Shown: positions 1-7,971 of the stretch, one piece after another
Position numbering within the stretch: the stretch's first letter is position 1
Layout: each line of letters opens with the position of its first letter
From: REEB85 sp018971455
GTDB lineage: Bacteria; Pseudomonadota; Alphaproteobacteria; Acetobacterales; Acetobacteraceae
Assembly (NCBI GenBank): GCA_028871195.1
Contig: JAGWNT010000075.1
Location: 1-19,591 of the forward strand
DNA length: 19,591 bases
Direction of reading: 5' to 3'
Made by a program: the position numbers and the translations under genes
The notes under the pieces: generated by a model
What the model was told of the DNA's origin: nothing
Seen by the model: only the letters and a program-made list of their open reading frames with translations
The model's database searches: none

Positions 1-314
1 CCGTTGACAATCATCTGAGCAATCACGAGAGAATTTACCGGTCGGATGTTAAAACGTTAAGCAGAGATCGAAAGAACTGGTTCGGATATGTTTAGTCATA
101 CATTTGGATAACTGGTCTATATCAAAAAATTGCATTACGACCTTCCAAGACCGAGTGTGGCGGCCGGTGGGCCGGTGACGAGCGGGGCGGCAGATACGCC
201 CACGCCCCGTCGCCCCGAATGGATCGGTCATCAGCGTCGATAAAAGGTGACGTGGCAAGGTGATGCAGGCGTGGAGTCAGTGCTATTCGCCACGCCTGCA
301 TCTCTTCGGGAGCG
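1..314. other. Non-coding left edge, no gene recognised
   Basis: No reading frame here resembles a protein and none has a convincing ribosome binding site. The stretch is AT-richer than most of the window. Its only clear structure is the inverted repeat just downstream of the binding-protein gene, listed separately. A gene ending or starting to the left of the window cannot be excluded. Confidence 0.5.
262..302 (-). terminator. Stem-loop terminator candidate after the binding-protein gene
   Basis: A perfect 13-bp inverted repeat (GATGCAGGCGTGG at 262-274 and its complement at 290-302) flanks a 15-nt loop, 12 bp beyond the stop codon of the minus-strand binding-protein gene. Read on the minus strand, the stem is followed only after a dozen bases by a short TTTT run. 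It could be an intrinsic terminator with a displaced U tract, or a 3' mRNA-stabilising hairpin. Confidence 0.6.
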
Positions 315-1451
315 TTAGAATTTTCCGACCACGTCAAGCTTGCCGTCCTTGATGACCCCGACATAGCCAACCGTATGGAATTGCTGACCCTGGATAGTCA
401 TCTCGGCGTCTTGTACCGATTTAAAAGGAAACACTTTCGGGACGGCCGAAATAATCTTGGCTGTGTCGTCTACCGTTCCCGCCTTCTGAATCGCCTTTAG
501 CATAACGTTGATTCCATCGTAATACGTAACGAGATACTGATTGGGCTCCTGGCCGACCGCCTTCTTATATTCCGCGGCGAGATGCTTGTAGCCGTCGGAA
601 CTGGGGTTGGCGACCAACAAGCTGATGAACCCTTCCGCCGCCTTTTTACCCGCGGCGGCGAGGATTTCCGCCGGAGATGGACCGGAATTCTTGGTGAACT
701 TCCCCTTATAGCCCAGTTCGCGAGCCTGCCGCACAATAAGCCCCGTTGCGTCTGGCGGCGTTCCCGACAGCTCGATGATCCCGGGATTGGTGGCGAGCAG
801 CTTGGTGAGCATTGGCCCAAAATCTTTCGTGGAACGCTCAAAGAGTTCACTCGAGACGACATCGAATCCATTTTTCTTAAAAAGCGCGGCCGTAATTTTT
901 GTCTGATCCCACCCGGTCTCGTCGTTGGGATTGATGATGGCTACGCGCCTTTCCGACAAATGGTCCTTGATCCACTTGATGAACGGCGGGACGTAGTCGG
1001 AAGGCGTGGTGATGACACGGAACATGAATTTGGTCGAAGGATCGATCGCCTTCTCGGTCGCGGCCGTCGTGTACGCGACAATCTTGTCAGTCTCGATATT
1101 CTTCTTCAATGCGACGGCTGCCGGCGAAGTCATGATGAAGATGTTCTTGACTCCATCGAAAGTGGTCAAACGTTCGTAGGCGGAGACGGACTCGGCGGCC
1201 TTGTACTGGTCGTCGTAGGCGATTACCTTGATCGTATATTTCTTGCCTCCGACATCCAGACCACCCTTCGCGTTAATGTCCTTCGCGAGGATTTTTGCCG
1301 CCTCGGCATTGGCGATCCCCCATGCTGCGCCGGACCCGGTCAGCGGGGCGATAACGCCAATTTTCAACGTCTCTGCGCTCGCGTAGCCGAGCATGGCGCC
1401 ATAGACACCGACACCCAACGCGGTTGCCCGTACAAGTGTTGCAAATTTCAC
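315..1451 (-). CDS. Branched-chain amino acid-type ABC transporter substrate-binding protein
   Basis: A 378-residue periplasmic binding protein of the Leu/Ile/Val (HAAT, Peripla_BP_6) family, which captures a ligand outside the inner membrane and delivers it to a LivHM-type permease. Residues 1-26 form a Sec signal peptide ending ASA-ET, and the mature protein opens with the typical LKIGVIAPLTGSGAAWG. Length is normal for the family. The start is GTG at 1451, chosen for its GGGAGG ribosome binding site 5 bases upstream. No permease or ATPase gene is adjacent, so it is an orphan within the window; partners may lie to the left or elsewhere. Members of this family also bind aromatic and other carboxylates, which would fit the catabolic genes nearby, but the ligand cannot be read from the sequence. 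Confidence 0.92.
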   Translation of the reverse strand: MKFATLVRATALGVGVYGAMLGYASAETLKIGVIAPLTGSGAAWGIANAEAAKILAKDINAKGGLDVGGKKYTIKVIAYDDQYKAAESVSAYERLTTFDGVKNIFIMTSPAAVALKKNIETDKIVAYTTAATEKAIDPSTKFMFRVITTPSDYVPPFIKWIKDHLSERRVAIINPNDETGWDQTKITAALFKKNGFDVVSSELFERSTKDFGPMLTKLLATNPGIIELSGTPPDATGLIVRQARELGYKGKFTKNSGPSPAEILAAAGKKAAEGFISLLVANPSSDGYKHLAAEYKKAVGQEPNQYLVTYYDGINVMLKAIQKAGTVDDTAKIISAVPKVFPFKSVQDAEMTIQGQQFHTVGYVGVIKDGKLDVVGKF

Positions 1452-2147
1452 CTTGTCCTCCCGGTACTGTTCATGTTGCAGCGTCCAACATTCGAAGACA
1501 TACGAAACAAAACCGGCGAGAGCGCCACTATCGGAATCGCCGTTCCATCCGCACGCGATGTTGTTCCGATCAATTTCAAGGGATTTCCAGGCAAGTCCAT
1601 CCGCTTTTCATGATCGCCGCGTGCGCGAATTTGCGACTGTCAAACACGAATGTTGCAAGATGCCCAGGCCACCGGATGTCATGGCGCAGGCCAGCCAGCT
1701 GGGCAGCTTACCGCCTGAATTAATTGGGGGAAACGCATGGAGTCGGGTCGATTGTGCCAGAACGCCGCACGCGGTGTTCTGAAATCAACGATGGACCCCG
1801 CACAACGTCGCTTCCTACTGTAGTACCCTTATTTGTTCGAGAGCTTAGTCGAACCCGCAGGATAAGTCCTTCCCCGTGGCGGTTGAGGAGAACCGCGCGG
1901 CCTTGTGTCTAAGATCGCTTCCAATGGCGCTCCAATTTTCGCGCTCGGATACATTAACTTGTGCGCGATTTCATTCAAGAAATTCTGTGCCTGTTGCAGT
2001 TGAGGCCCCCGGCGGTGTGCCATGTGCGGCACCCGTTTTCCTGCTGAGTGGGAAGTCTCACCTTAGACGATATCAATCAGATTTTGCTATTTCTGATAGC
2101 GGGTATTCCACGCCAGCCCAACAACTCTTGAGCGAGCGGAGCTCTTC
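1452..2147. other. Divergent intergenic region (~700 bp) without a convincing gene
   Basis: It separates the divergent binding-protein and amidohydrolase genes and must hold both promoters. Short frames on both strands lack ribosome binding sites and recognisable domains. A 67-codon minus-strand frame at 1829-2032 has a protein-like stretch (FLNEIAHKLMYPSAKIGAPL) and might be a gene remnant, but I cannot assign it. Visible structures are a GTTCGA-8-TCGAAC palindrome (listed separately), a GTGCC-6-GGCAC repeat at 2017-2032, and an ATCAG-12-CTGAT repeat close to the amidohydrolase start. Confidence 0.5.
1835..1854. promoter_or_regulatory. Candidate operator palindrome GTTCGA-N8-TCGAAC
   Basis: Perfect 6-bp arms separated by 8 bp, in the divergent gap between the binding protein and the amidohydrolase. 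The geometry suits a dimeric regulator, but no regulator gene is adjacent and no second copy was noticed. It may be a chance repeat. Confidence 0.3.
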
Positions 2148-3281
2148 ATGAATAGCAGTCTCGGAAAGCATGCCGTGGAGATGGACGGTGCAATCGAGTT
2201 TCGGGGCAACCAGCCGCGGAGCACGCCCGAGCTAGCCGCGTGGCTTGCCGCGGAGGGGAACGTCGCCGCGATCAAGGCCGGTTTTCCCATTGTCGATCCC
2301 CATCACCATCTGTTCGGCGCGCCGACGGACCGGCTGTTTTACAGAATGGAAGATTTGCTGGCGGATGCAGATTGCGGGCATCGGATCATCGGCACCGTCT
2401 ACGTCGAGGCTTACGAGTCCGGCTGGCGGACAAATGGCCCGGACGCGCTTCGCCCTGTGGGCGAAGTTGAATGGGTGGCCGGACTGACCGCGGCGCCGCT
2501 GCCGCTCCAAGCCGGCCCCTGCCAGGTTGCCGCGGGCATAGTGAGCCACGCCGATCTTTCCTTAGGCGATGCCGTGGAAGAGGTCCTGGACGCAGAGATG
2601 GCTGCTTCAGACGGGCGATTGCGCGGGGTGCGGCATCGTACGGCGACCGTCGACGGGGCGATCGGACGAATGACTCCGAACGCGCGGAAGCCTCTGCTCC
2701 TGGCCGATCCCGGGTTTCGTCGCGGGTTTCGACACCTTAAGCGGCTGGGACTAAGTTTCGACAGTTGGGTCTACCACCCGCAGATAAACGAATTGGTCAG
2801 CCTTGCCGACGAATTTCCCGAATGCAGGATCGTCGTCAACCATATGGCTGGACCAATTGGCGTCGCGGAGTTCCGTGCTAGGCGCACCGATGTCCTGCGC
2901 GAATGGGCGAGTGGGATGCAGGCGCTAGCGCGGCGGGCAAACGTGGTCATGAAGATCGGGGGTCTAGGTATGCCCTTGCTAGGCCTCGGCTTCGAACATG
3001 ATCCAACCCCGCCGACGGGTGCGTTGTTGGCGAAGGCGTGGAGGCCGTACATAGAGACATGCGTCGACGCATTTGGCACAAGCCGTTGTATGTTCGAGAG
3101 TAATTTTCCGGTAGACAAGCAATCCAGCAGCTACTGCGCGCTGTGGAACGCCTTCAAGCTCGTGACAATAGGCTGGTCACAGGAAGAGTGCTGCGACCTG
3201 TTCTATCGTACGGCGTGCCGGACTTATCGGCTGCCGGAATTAGAAAGCTACGCCCAAACGATCCTCGCCGCCGGCCAGTAA
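2148..3281 (+). CDS. Amidohydrolase family protein (metal-dependent, TIM barrel)
   Basis: A 377-residue member of the amidohydrolase-2 family (PF04909). Such enzymes hydrolyse lactones, cyclic amides or dicarboxylate pyrones, or decarboxylate acids, using a metal held in a TIM barrel. Visible hallmarks are the strand-1 metal motif VDPHHHLF (D50, H52-H54), GVRHRT at 160-165, NHMAGP (231-236) and FESNFPVD (316-323), which carries the C-terminal catalytic aspartate. The start at 2148 has a GGAG box six bases upstream. The gene ends 8 bp from the converging aldehyde dehydrogenase gene, so it belongs to a different transcript. The closest named relatives by motif are fuconolactonase-type and pyrone-dicarboxylate lactonase-type hydrolases. 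Substrate unknown; a ring-opening or lactone-hydrolysis step for the neighbouring catabolic genes is inference. Confidence 0.88.
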   Translation: MNSSLGKHAVEMDGAIEFRGNQPRSTPELAAWLAAEGNVAAIKAGFPIVDPHHHLFGAPTDRLFYRMEDLLADADCGHRIIGTVYVEAYESGWRTNGPDALRPVGEVEWVAGLTAAPLPLQAGPCQVAAGIVSHADLSLGDAVEEVLDAEMAASDGRLRGVRHRTATVDGAIGRMTPNARKPLLLADPGFRRGFRHLKRLGLSFDSWVYHPQINELVSLADEFPECRIVVNHMAGPIGVAEFRARRTDVLREWASGMQALARRANVVMKIGGLGMPLLGLGFEHDPTPPTGALLAKAWRPYIETCVDAFGTSRCMFESNFPVDKQSSSYCALWNAFKLVTIGWSQEECCDLFYRTACRTYRLPELESYAQTILAAGQ

Positions 3282-3289
3282 CGTCGCGC

Positions 3290-4852
3290 TCAGAAGGTCG
3301 CCTCTGCGGCCTGTTCTCCAATATCGCGCAGGAAGCTGACCGAACCCTGCAAGGCCGTCCGCTGATGATACAAACGCATCCCGCGCAGCCCGCCGAGCTC
3401 TTCGCCGCCACCCGCTCGTCCCGGGCCACCGTGGTTGCTCTGCGGCAGCACGAGGCCATGGCCAGTATGATCCGCTGCGATGGCTTCGTCGACGAAAAGC
3501 ACGCGCCCATGCCACGGAGCGATAGCCTCGACGATCTTACGGCCCTGGGCGCTGTCATCGCTGAACACGGACGCAATCAGCGAACCGCGGCCGCGACGCA
3601 CAAGAGCAGCGGCGTCGGCAGGGTCACGGTAGCCGATGACCGTGGCTACCGGGCCGAAAATTTCCTCTTCGTGAATACGACGAGCAGTACGGCTGTCTTG
3701 GCAGACCAATAGGTGGGCCGGCACGAAGCAGCCGACCTGAGGATCAGCGTCGACTGGCGTGTCCAGGCCGACGAAGGCGGCGACCGTTTCTTCCTCCAAT
3801 GCCGCAATCCCTTGGTGAATTGCCACCTGTTGCTGCCGGCTCACGACCGGCCCAAGCTCCACTGCGGCGTTGCGTGGGTTCCCTGTCACGACGTTTGCCA
3901 ACCGAGCAGCAAGCGCCTCGGTAACGGACCCAACCATCGCTTCCGGCACCAGAACCCGGCGTGCCGCAGTGCATTTCTGGCCGGATTTGATGACTGTCTC
4001 CTGCGCAACTTCGTCGCAGAAACGATCGAAGAGCGGGTCATCACGTCGCACATCCAACCCAAGCACTATACTGTTGAGGCTGTCGGCCTCAATATTCAGG
4101 CGAACGCCTCCACCGAGAATGGCGGGGCTCGAACGCAGGGTCCGCGCCGTGGCGTCCGAGCCGGTGAACGCGATGACATCCTGGGGCTCCGCGGCGTCAA
4201 CCAATCCCCGGCCACTGGCCATCAGCAACGACAGGGCGCCATCGGGGAGAATGGGAACAACTTCTCGCACCATCTCCCAGGCCAACAGCGACGTTGCTGC
4301 GCCAGGTTTTGTCAGCACTGGCACTCCCGAAAGAAACGCTACAGCAACTTTCCCCCACAGGCCCCACGACGGAAAGTTGAAGGCGTTGATGTGGATGGCG
4401 ACACCTCCGACCGGGGTCCAGATGTGGGCGCCCTTTTCGTTGCCAGCACGGGTCAGAATGTCCTGCCCTGGCTCGATGACCATCGTGGCCGCGCCGAGGG
4501 CCGCACCGAGCCCGGCGTAGTAGCGCAACGTCTGGATCGCCCCCTCGATGTCCATCGCGGTGTCGCGTGCCGTCGCGCCCATATTGACGAGCAGAGTCCG
4601 ATTCCAGGCATCCCGACGAGCGGCCAGCCGGGCGGCGATGTTCGCGAGGAGTTGCCCGCGTTGCGCGAAGTTCATCCCGCGCAGGGCCGCGCTGCCGTGC
4701 TTGCGGGCATACGCGAGTGCCGGCTGCGTGTCGACCGCGGTGGTGCTGATCCGCACGATCTCGTCGCCAGTCGTCGGATCGACGAGAGGCGCCGTTTGAT
4801 CGCCGCCGTTAACCCAGCGACCACACAAGAAACTTGGCAGAACATCCAACAC
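3290..4852 (-). CDS. PaaZ/BoxD-type aldehyde dehydrogenase
   Basis: A 520-residue aldehyde dehydrogenase resembling the N-terminal domain of PaaZ and stand-alone BoxD (3,4-dehydroadipyl-CoA semialdehyde dehydrogenase), which oxidise CoA-linked semialdehydes to acids with NAD(P)+. Numbered from the proposed start: NAFNFP with N159, FTGS (229-232), general base E255 in NIEADSLN, nucleophile C294 in SGQKCTA, and the subfamily tail motif HGGPGRAGGGEELGG followed by QRTALQGS. The MaoC hydratase domain of full-length PaaZ is absent. I chose GTG at 4852 because AAGGAGG lies 5 bases upstream and residues before it look unrelated; an in-frame ATG at 4912 would overlap the upstream gene. The upstream dehydrogenase stop sits inside this ribosome binding site, implying coupled translation. 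BoxD versus a novel semialdehyde remains open. Confidence 0.88.
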   Translation of the reverse strand: MLDVLPSFLCGRWVNGGDQTAPLVDPTTGDEIVRISTTAVDTQPALAYARKHGSAALRGMNFAQRGQLLANIAARLAARRDAWNRTLLVNMGATARDTAMDIEGAIQTLRYYAGLGAALGAATMVIEPGQDILTRAGNEKGAHIWTPVGGVAIHINAFNFPSWGLWGKVAVAFLSGVPVLTKPGAATSLLAWEMVREVVPILPDGALSLLMASGRGLVDAAEPQDVIAFTGSDATARTLRSSPAILGGGVRLNIEADSLNSIVLGLDVRRDDPLFDRFCDEVAQETVIKSGQKCTAARRVLVPEAMVGSVTEALAARLANVVTGNPRNAAVELGPVVSRQQQVAIHQGIAALEEETVAAFVGLDTPVDADPQVGCFVPAHLLVCQDSRTARRIHEEEIFGPVATVIGYRDPADAAALVRRGRGSLIASVFSDDSAQGRKIVEAIAPWHGRVLFVDEAIAADHTGHGLVLPQSNHGGPGRAGGGEELGGLRGMRLYHQRTALQGSVSFLRDIGEQAAEATF

Positions 4853-4862
4853 TGCAGCCTCC

Positions 4863-5933
4863 TTAGGGACGCAAGACAATCCGGCCGGCGACCCGCCCTG
4901 ACCGGAGCTCATCGAGCGCCGCCTGGGCGTCGCTCAGGGGACGCTCAGTAATCGGCATCGCCCCAAGTTTTCCGTCCCGTGCGATCTGGAGAAGCTCTTT
5001 GAGCTCCGCGAGACTGCCGACATAGGATCCGGCGATGTGGATTCCCTTGAGTGGGATGAGGGGCAGCTGCAAGGAGGTCGATCCACCGAAAAGGCCGACG
5101 ATGAACAGCGTGGCTGCCTTGCGCAGCAGAGAGAGGCTGAATTCTACAGTTGACTGCGAGCCAACAAAGTCAATGGCGGCGCCGACGCCGCCCTCGGTCT
5201 GGCGCATCAGCCGCCGACGTTGATCGGCGTCGGTGGGGTCGATCGTCTCGACAGCGCCGGCCTGCCGGGCAAGATCCCATCGATCGCGATTGATCTCGGC
5301 GACAATGGGCGACACCCCAAAGGCGTTACTGGCAATTCGGATCGCAGCAAGACCCACACCACCCGCTCCGACGATAAGCAGCTTGCCGCCGTTGAGCGCA
5401 CCAATTGCCTTCCGGACGGCTGAGTAGGCGGTCAGGCCGGAGCAGGCATAGGTCGCGGCAAGTGCTTCAGGAAGGTCGCCGAGCGGCAGCAGGTAGCGGG
5501 CGTCTGGCACCAGGACATGGTCACTGAACCCACCATCGATGCTCGTGCCGAGCGCTTCAGGCCGCGCGCAGAGATGCTCACTACCCGAACGGCACAGCGC
5601 GCAGCGCCCGCAGCCGATCCATGGATAGACCAGCACCGGTTCACCCGTAGATATGTCGGCTTCGGCCCCGGCCTGGATCACGGTTCCAGAGATCTCGTGG
5701 CCCAGCGTTCGTGGCAGATTCAGCGCCTTGGAAAGGTCCATGCTCTGGCCGCCGCCGAGGTCGAAGTGCCCCTCCCAAAGGTGAATATCGCTATGACAGA
5801 CCCCACAACAGCGAACACGGACCAGCACCTCCCGTCCCTTCGGGACGGGCAACGGCTCCACCGCTTCGCAAAGGGGGCGGCCGAATTGCTGCAGCTTGAA
5901 GCTCCGCATTTGTGCAACGGTCGTTCCGCTCAT
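4863..5933 (-). CDS. Zinc-dependent alcohol dehydrogenase (MDR superfamily)
   Basis: A 356-residue medium-chain zinc alcohol dehydrogenase oxidising an alcohol to a ketone or aldehyde. The catalytic zinc ligands are visible as C46 (GVCHSD), H79-E80 (GHE) and C164, and the structural zinc site as C108, C111, C114 and C122. The Rossmann motif GAGGVG (189-194) is followed by an acidic residue in VAEINRD, which favours NAD+ over NADP+. Start chosen at 5933 because AGGAGA lies about seven bases upstream; an ATG 48 bases earlier lacks a ribosome site and would reach to within a few bases of the crotonase stop. It lies 44 bp after the crotonase gene and 10 bp before the aldehyde dehydrogenase, a single operon. 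Pairing suggests successive alcohol-to-aldehyde-to-acid oxidation, or oxidation of a hydroxyacyl-CoA ring as in 6-hydroxycyclohexenecarbonyl-CoA dehydrogenases; neither is proven. Confidence 0.9.
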   Translation of the reverse strand: MSGTTVAQMRSFKLQQFGRPLCEAVEPLPVPKGREVLVRVRCCGVCHSDIHLWEGHFDLGGGQSMDLSKALNLPRTLGHEISGTVIQAGAEADISTGEPVLVYPWIGCGRCALCRSGSEHLCARPEALGTSIDGGFSDHVLVPDARYLLPLGDLPEALAATYACSGLTAYSAVRKAIGALNGGKLLIVGAGGVGLAAIRIASNAFGVSPIVAEINRDRWDLARQAGAVETIDPTDADQRRRLMRQTEGGVGAAIDFVGSQSTVEFSLSLLRKAATLFIVGLFGGSTSLQLPLIPLKGIHIAGSYVGSLAELKELLQIARDGKLGAMPITERPLSDAQAALDELRSGRVAGRIVLRP

Positions 5934-5977
5934 TTCATTCTCCTCTGCGGTTCGGACCGCGCCTTGGATATCGATCG

Positions 5978-6781
5978 TCACGGTTCATGCCGGAAAACTG
6001 GCGGCCGCTTTTCGACGAATGCGGTGACCGCTTCGCGGTGATCCGGCGTTCCATGCGCAAGAGACTGCATGCAGGCCGACAGTTCCAGGATCGTCTCCAG
6101 CCCGGCTCCCTCGGTTGTCTGCATAAGGCGCTTCGCCAGGCGCACGGCGCTGGTCGGATTGGCGGCAATCCGGCCAGCGAGATCGCGTGCCATTGGGAGG
6201 AGTTCCTCGGGTTCCACCACACGTGAAACCAAGCCCCAGGCTAACGCCTGCCCGGCATCGATTAGGTCACCTGTGAAAATCATTTCCGCCGCACGTGATG
6301 CGCCGATCGCACGACGGAGAAACGCAACGCCACCGTCGCCGGGAATGATGCCAAGCTTGACAAAGGTGGCGCCAAACTTGGCCTTCGTACTAGCAATCCG
6401 GATATCGGCCATGCACGAAAGATCGAATCCTGCGCCGATCGCAGGACCGTTGACGGCAGCAATAAGTGGCACGCGCAGAGTGGTAATGGCGCGTGGAATC
6501 CTCTGGATGCCGTCCTCATACCCGTTGCGCACGCGCCAAGCGTCCATTTGACTGAAGCCGTCGCGTGCTGCCATATCGCGGACATTGCCGCCGGACGAGA
6601 ACCCCGCGCCGGCTCCGGTAATAACCGCGGCGCGTACCGCATGATCCGCGTTGAGACGACGAACAGCCTGCTCGATGCCGGAGATCATTTCTTCCGACGA
6701 AATTGCATTGCGCAGCTCGGGGCGATTCAGCGTGATAATTGCAACGCCTGCATGTTCTTCGATCAGAACGGGGTGTGTCAC
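5978..6781 (-). CDS. Crotonase-family protein (enoyl-CoA hydratase/isomerase-like)
   Basis: A 267-residue crotonase-fold protein acting on a CoA thioester. Oxyanion-hole segments are visible at AGFSSGGN (59-66) and NGPAIGAG (111-118). Of the two catalytic glutamates of classical hydratase, one is replaced by D120 (GFDLS) and the other by F140 (FGATFVKLG). This pattern occurs in a hydratase-related subfamily and argues against simple syn-hydration; isomerisation, hydrolysis or ring chemistry are alternatives. I place the start at GTG 6781, seven bases after GGGAGA; the upstream ATG at 6844 adds 21 residues without family resemblance. It is first in the operon with the zinc alcohol dehydrogenase and aldehyde dehydrogenase, and diverges from the TetR gene, which probably controls it. 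Confidence 0.9.
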   Translation of the reverse strand: MTHPVLIEEHAGVAIITLNRPELRNAISSEEMISGIEQAVRRLNADHAVRAAVITGAGAGFSSGGNVRDMAARDGFSQMDAWRVRNGYEDGIQRIPRAITTLRVPLIAAVNGPAIGAGFDLSCMADIRIASTKAKFGATFVKLGIIPGDGGVAFLRRAIGASRAAEMIFTGDLIDAGQALAWGLVSRVVEPEELLPMARDLAGRIAANPTSAVRLAKRLMQTTEGAGLETILELSACMQSLAHGTPDHREAVTAFVEKRPPVFRHEP

Positions 6782-6962
6782 TCGACTGTCTCCCAGAGAA
6801 AACTCTCGTCCTGACGCAGGCGGCGAGCGACCCAAACGCACCATGAAGCGCCGTGACCGCAGCGGTTAACGATGAGGCAAGAGCTTGCGAAGTTGTGCGA
6901 CGAGTCGTTCAATCACCCCCCCTACGGATAGGCAGCGGCTGCGGCTGCGCACGCACTTAGAT

Positions 6963-6980
6963 ATACGAGACGTGCCGTAT
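6963..6980. promoter_or_regulatory. Candidate TetR operator in the divergent promoter gap
   Basis: ATACGAGACGTGCCGTAT is an 18-bp imperfect palindrome (7 of 9 base pairs match, ATACG/CGTAT outer arms perfect) lying about 20 bp before the TetR start and inside the 219-bp gap that must contain both divergent promoters. A TATAAT-like box (6983-6988) directly abuts it. Size and placement are typical of autoregulating TetR repressors; binding is inferred. Confidence 0.5.
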
Positions 6981-7000
6981 TTTATAATGGGAGTCAAGTG

Positions 7001-7597
7001 ATGGACATATTACCGGCACCCCCACGGAGCCGAGGCCGCCCTCGCAGCGAAGCACGACGCAGCGCGATCCTGCGCGTGGCAATTCAATTGCTGTATGAAG
7101 TGGGCTTGCAGGATATCACCATTGAGGCGATCGCTGAGCGCAGCGGTGTCGGAAAAGCGACAATCTACCGGTGGTGGCCGAGCAAGGGGATGGTGGTGCT
7201 CGACGCTTATTTGGAGGAGATGGCCGGAAAGGTCACCGTTCCCGACACAGGTTCAGGCCGCGAGGATTTTCGGCGTCAGGCGCGGGCGGTCGTTCGATTT
7301 TATGGAGGAAAGGAGGGTCGAATTTTCGCCCAATTCGTTGCTGCCGGGCAGACAGATCCGATGCTCGCTGACGCCTTCCGCGAGCGCTTTTTGGCTCGCC
7401 GTCGTGCTGGCGTCCGGCAAATTTGGGATCGCGGTGTGGCACGGGGGGAGTTTCGCAAGGATATCGACCCTGACATTGCGCTGGACATGATTTATGGGCC
7501 GGTCATTTATCGCCTCCTGACGAAGCGGGCCGAACTCTCGGCAGATTTCGCCCTTGAGCTCGTTGATGCCGCACTCGGCGGCCTCGTCGTGAGGTAG
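7001..7597 (+). CDS. TetR/AcrR-family transcriptional regulator
   Basis: A 198-residue TetR-type regulator. An N-terminal basic segment (RSRGRPRSEARR) leads into the helix-turn-helix DITIEAIAERSGVGKATIYRWWPSKGMVVLDAY (split here for reading: recognition helix around residues 48-59, GVGKATIYRWW), followed by a helical ligand-binding domain. Start chosen at ATG 7001 with GGGAG seven bases upstream; the GTG codon immediately before it is an alternative. It diverges from the crotonase/dehydrogenase operon and a palindrome sits in the shared gap, so it most likely represses both itself and that operon until a CoA-ester or related ligand binds. Its 3' end converges on the phage-like block 86 bp away, marking the edge of the catabolic region. 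Confidence 0.93.
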   Translation: MDILPAPPRSRGRPRSEARRSAILRVAIQLLYEVGLQDITIEAIAERSGVGKATIYRWWPSKGMVVLDAYLEEMAGKVTVPDTGSGREDFRRQARAVVRFYGGKEGRIFAQFVAAGQTDPMLADAFRERFLARRRAGVRQIWDRGVARGEFRKDIDPDIALDMIYGPVIYRLLTKRAELSADFALELVDAALGGLVVR

Positions 7598-7683
7598 CCG
7601 GTTTGCGTTTGTCGCTTGGCATTCGTCTTTGGTCCCATTGGTGTGGCGCCGCTGGCGTCGGACCGGTTCATGCGGCCGCTCCA

Positions 7684-7971
7684 TTATTTGCGGTCGAGAG
7701 ACCGTCTTATCCGCCAAGCAGGCTCTCTTGCATCTGGTGTGGCCAGCGGGTTGGGGCGAACTCCACGCAGGGTATCTGCGTGGAGGTTTCGGCTTTCAGG
7801 CCTTGTCGGGCCCTGATCGTCCTGTGCCTCCTGCTGCCACCATTTGTAGAGGTGGTGCAGGCCGAGGGTGATGGCGGCGGCGCCGGCCGCTGGCGGGCTG
7901 ATGCCCGACAATGCGGCGATGGCTCCGGCGGCGACCAGCCACTCGGGTTCGGCTTTACGATCTTCAGACAT
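7684..7971 (-). CDS. Small hydrophobic protein next to terminase (hypothetical)
   Basis: A 95-residue protein I do not recognise. The start at 7971 is supported by AAGGAGG seven bases upstream, the strongest ribosome binding site in this block; an ATG 54 bases further up lacks one. Residues 1-9 are charged, residues 11-40 form one hydrophobic stretch rich in Ala/Gly with an SPP turn near the middle (either one membrane helix or a short helical hairpin), then LYKWWQQE and a polar, proline- and arginine-rich tail. It is last in the phage-like block, 134 bp after the terminase large subunit. Position and topology would suit a holin- or accessory-type phage membrane protein, but no family signature supports that. 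Confidence 0.6.
   Translation of the reverse strand: MSEDRKAEPEWLVAAGAIAALSGISPPAAGAAAITLGLHHLYKWWQQEAQDDQGPTRPESRNLHADTLRGVRPNPLATPDAREPAWRIRRSLDRK

Noticed and set aside
582..1613. Long plus-strand frame of 343 codons opposite the binding-protein gene
   Set aside because: It is antisense to a clear periplasmic binding protein, with Arg/Gly-rich composition and no domain; a shadow of GC-rich codon use.
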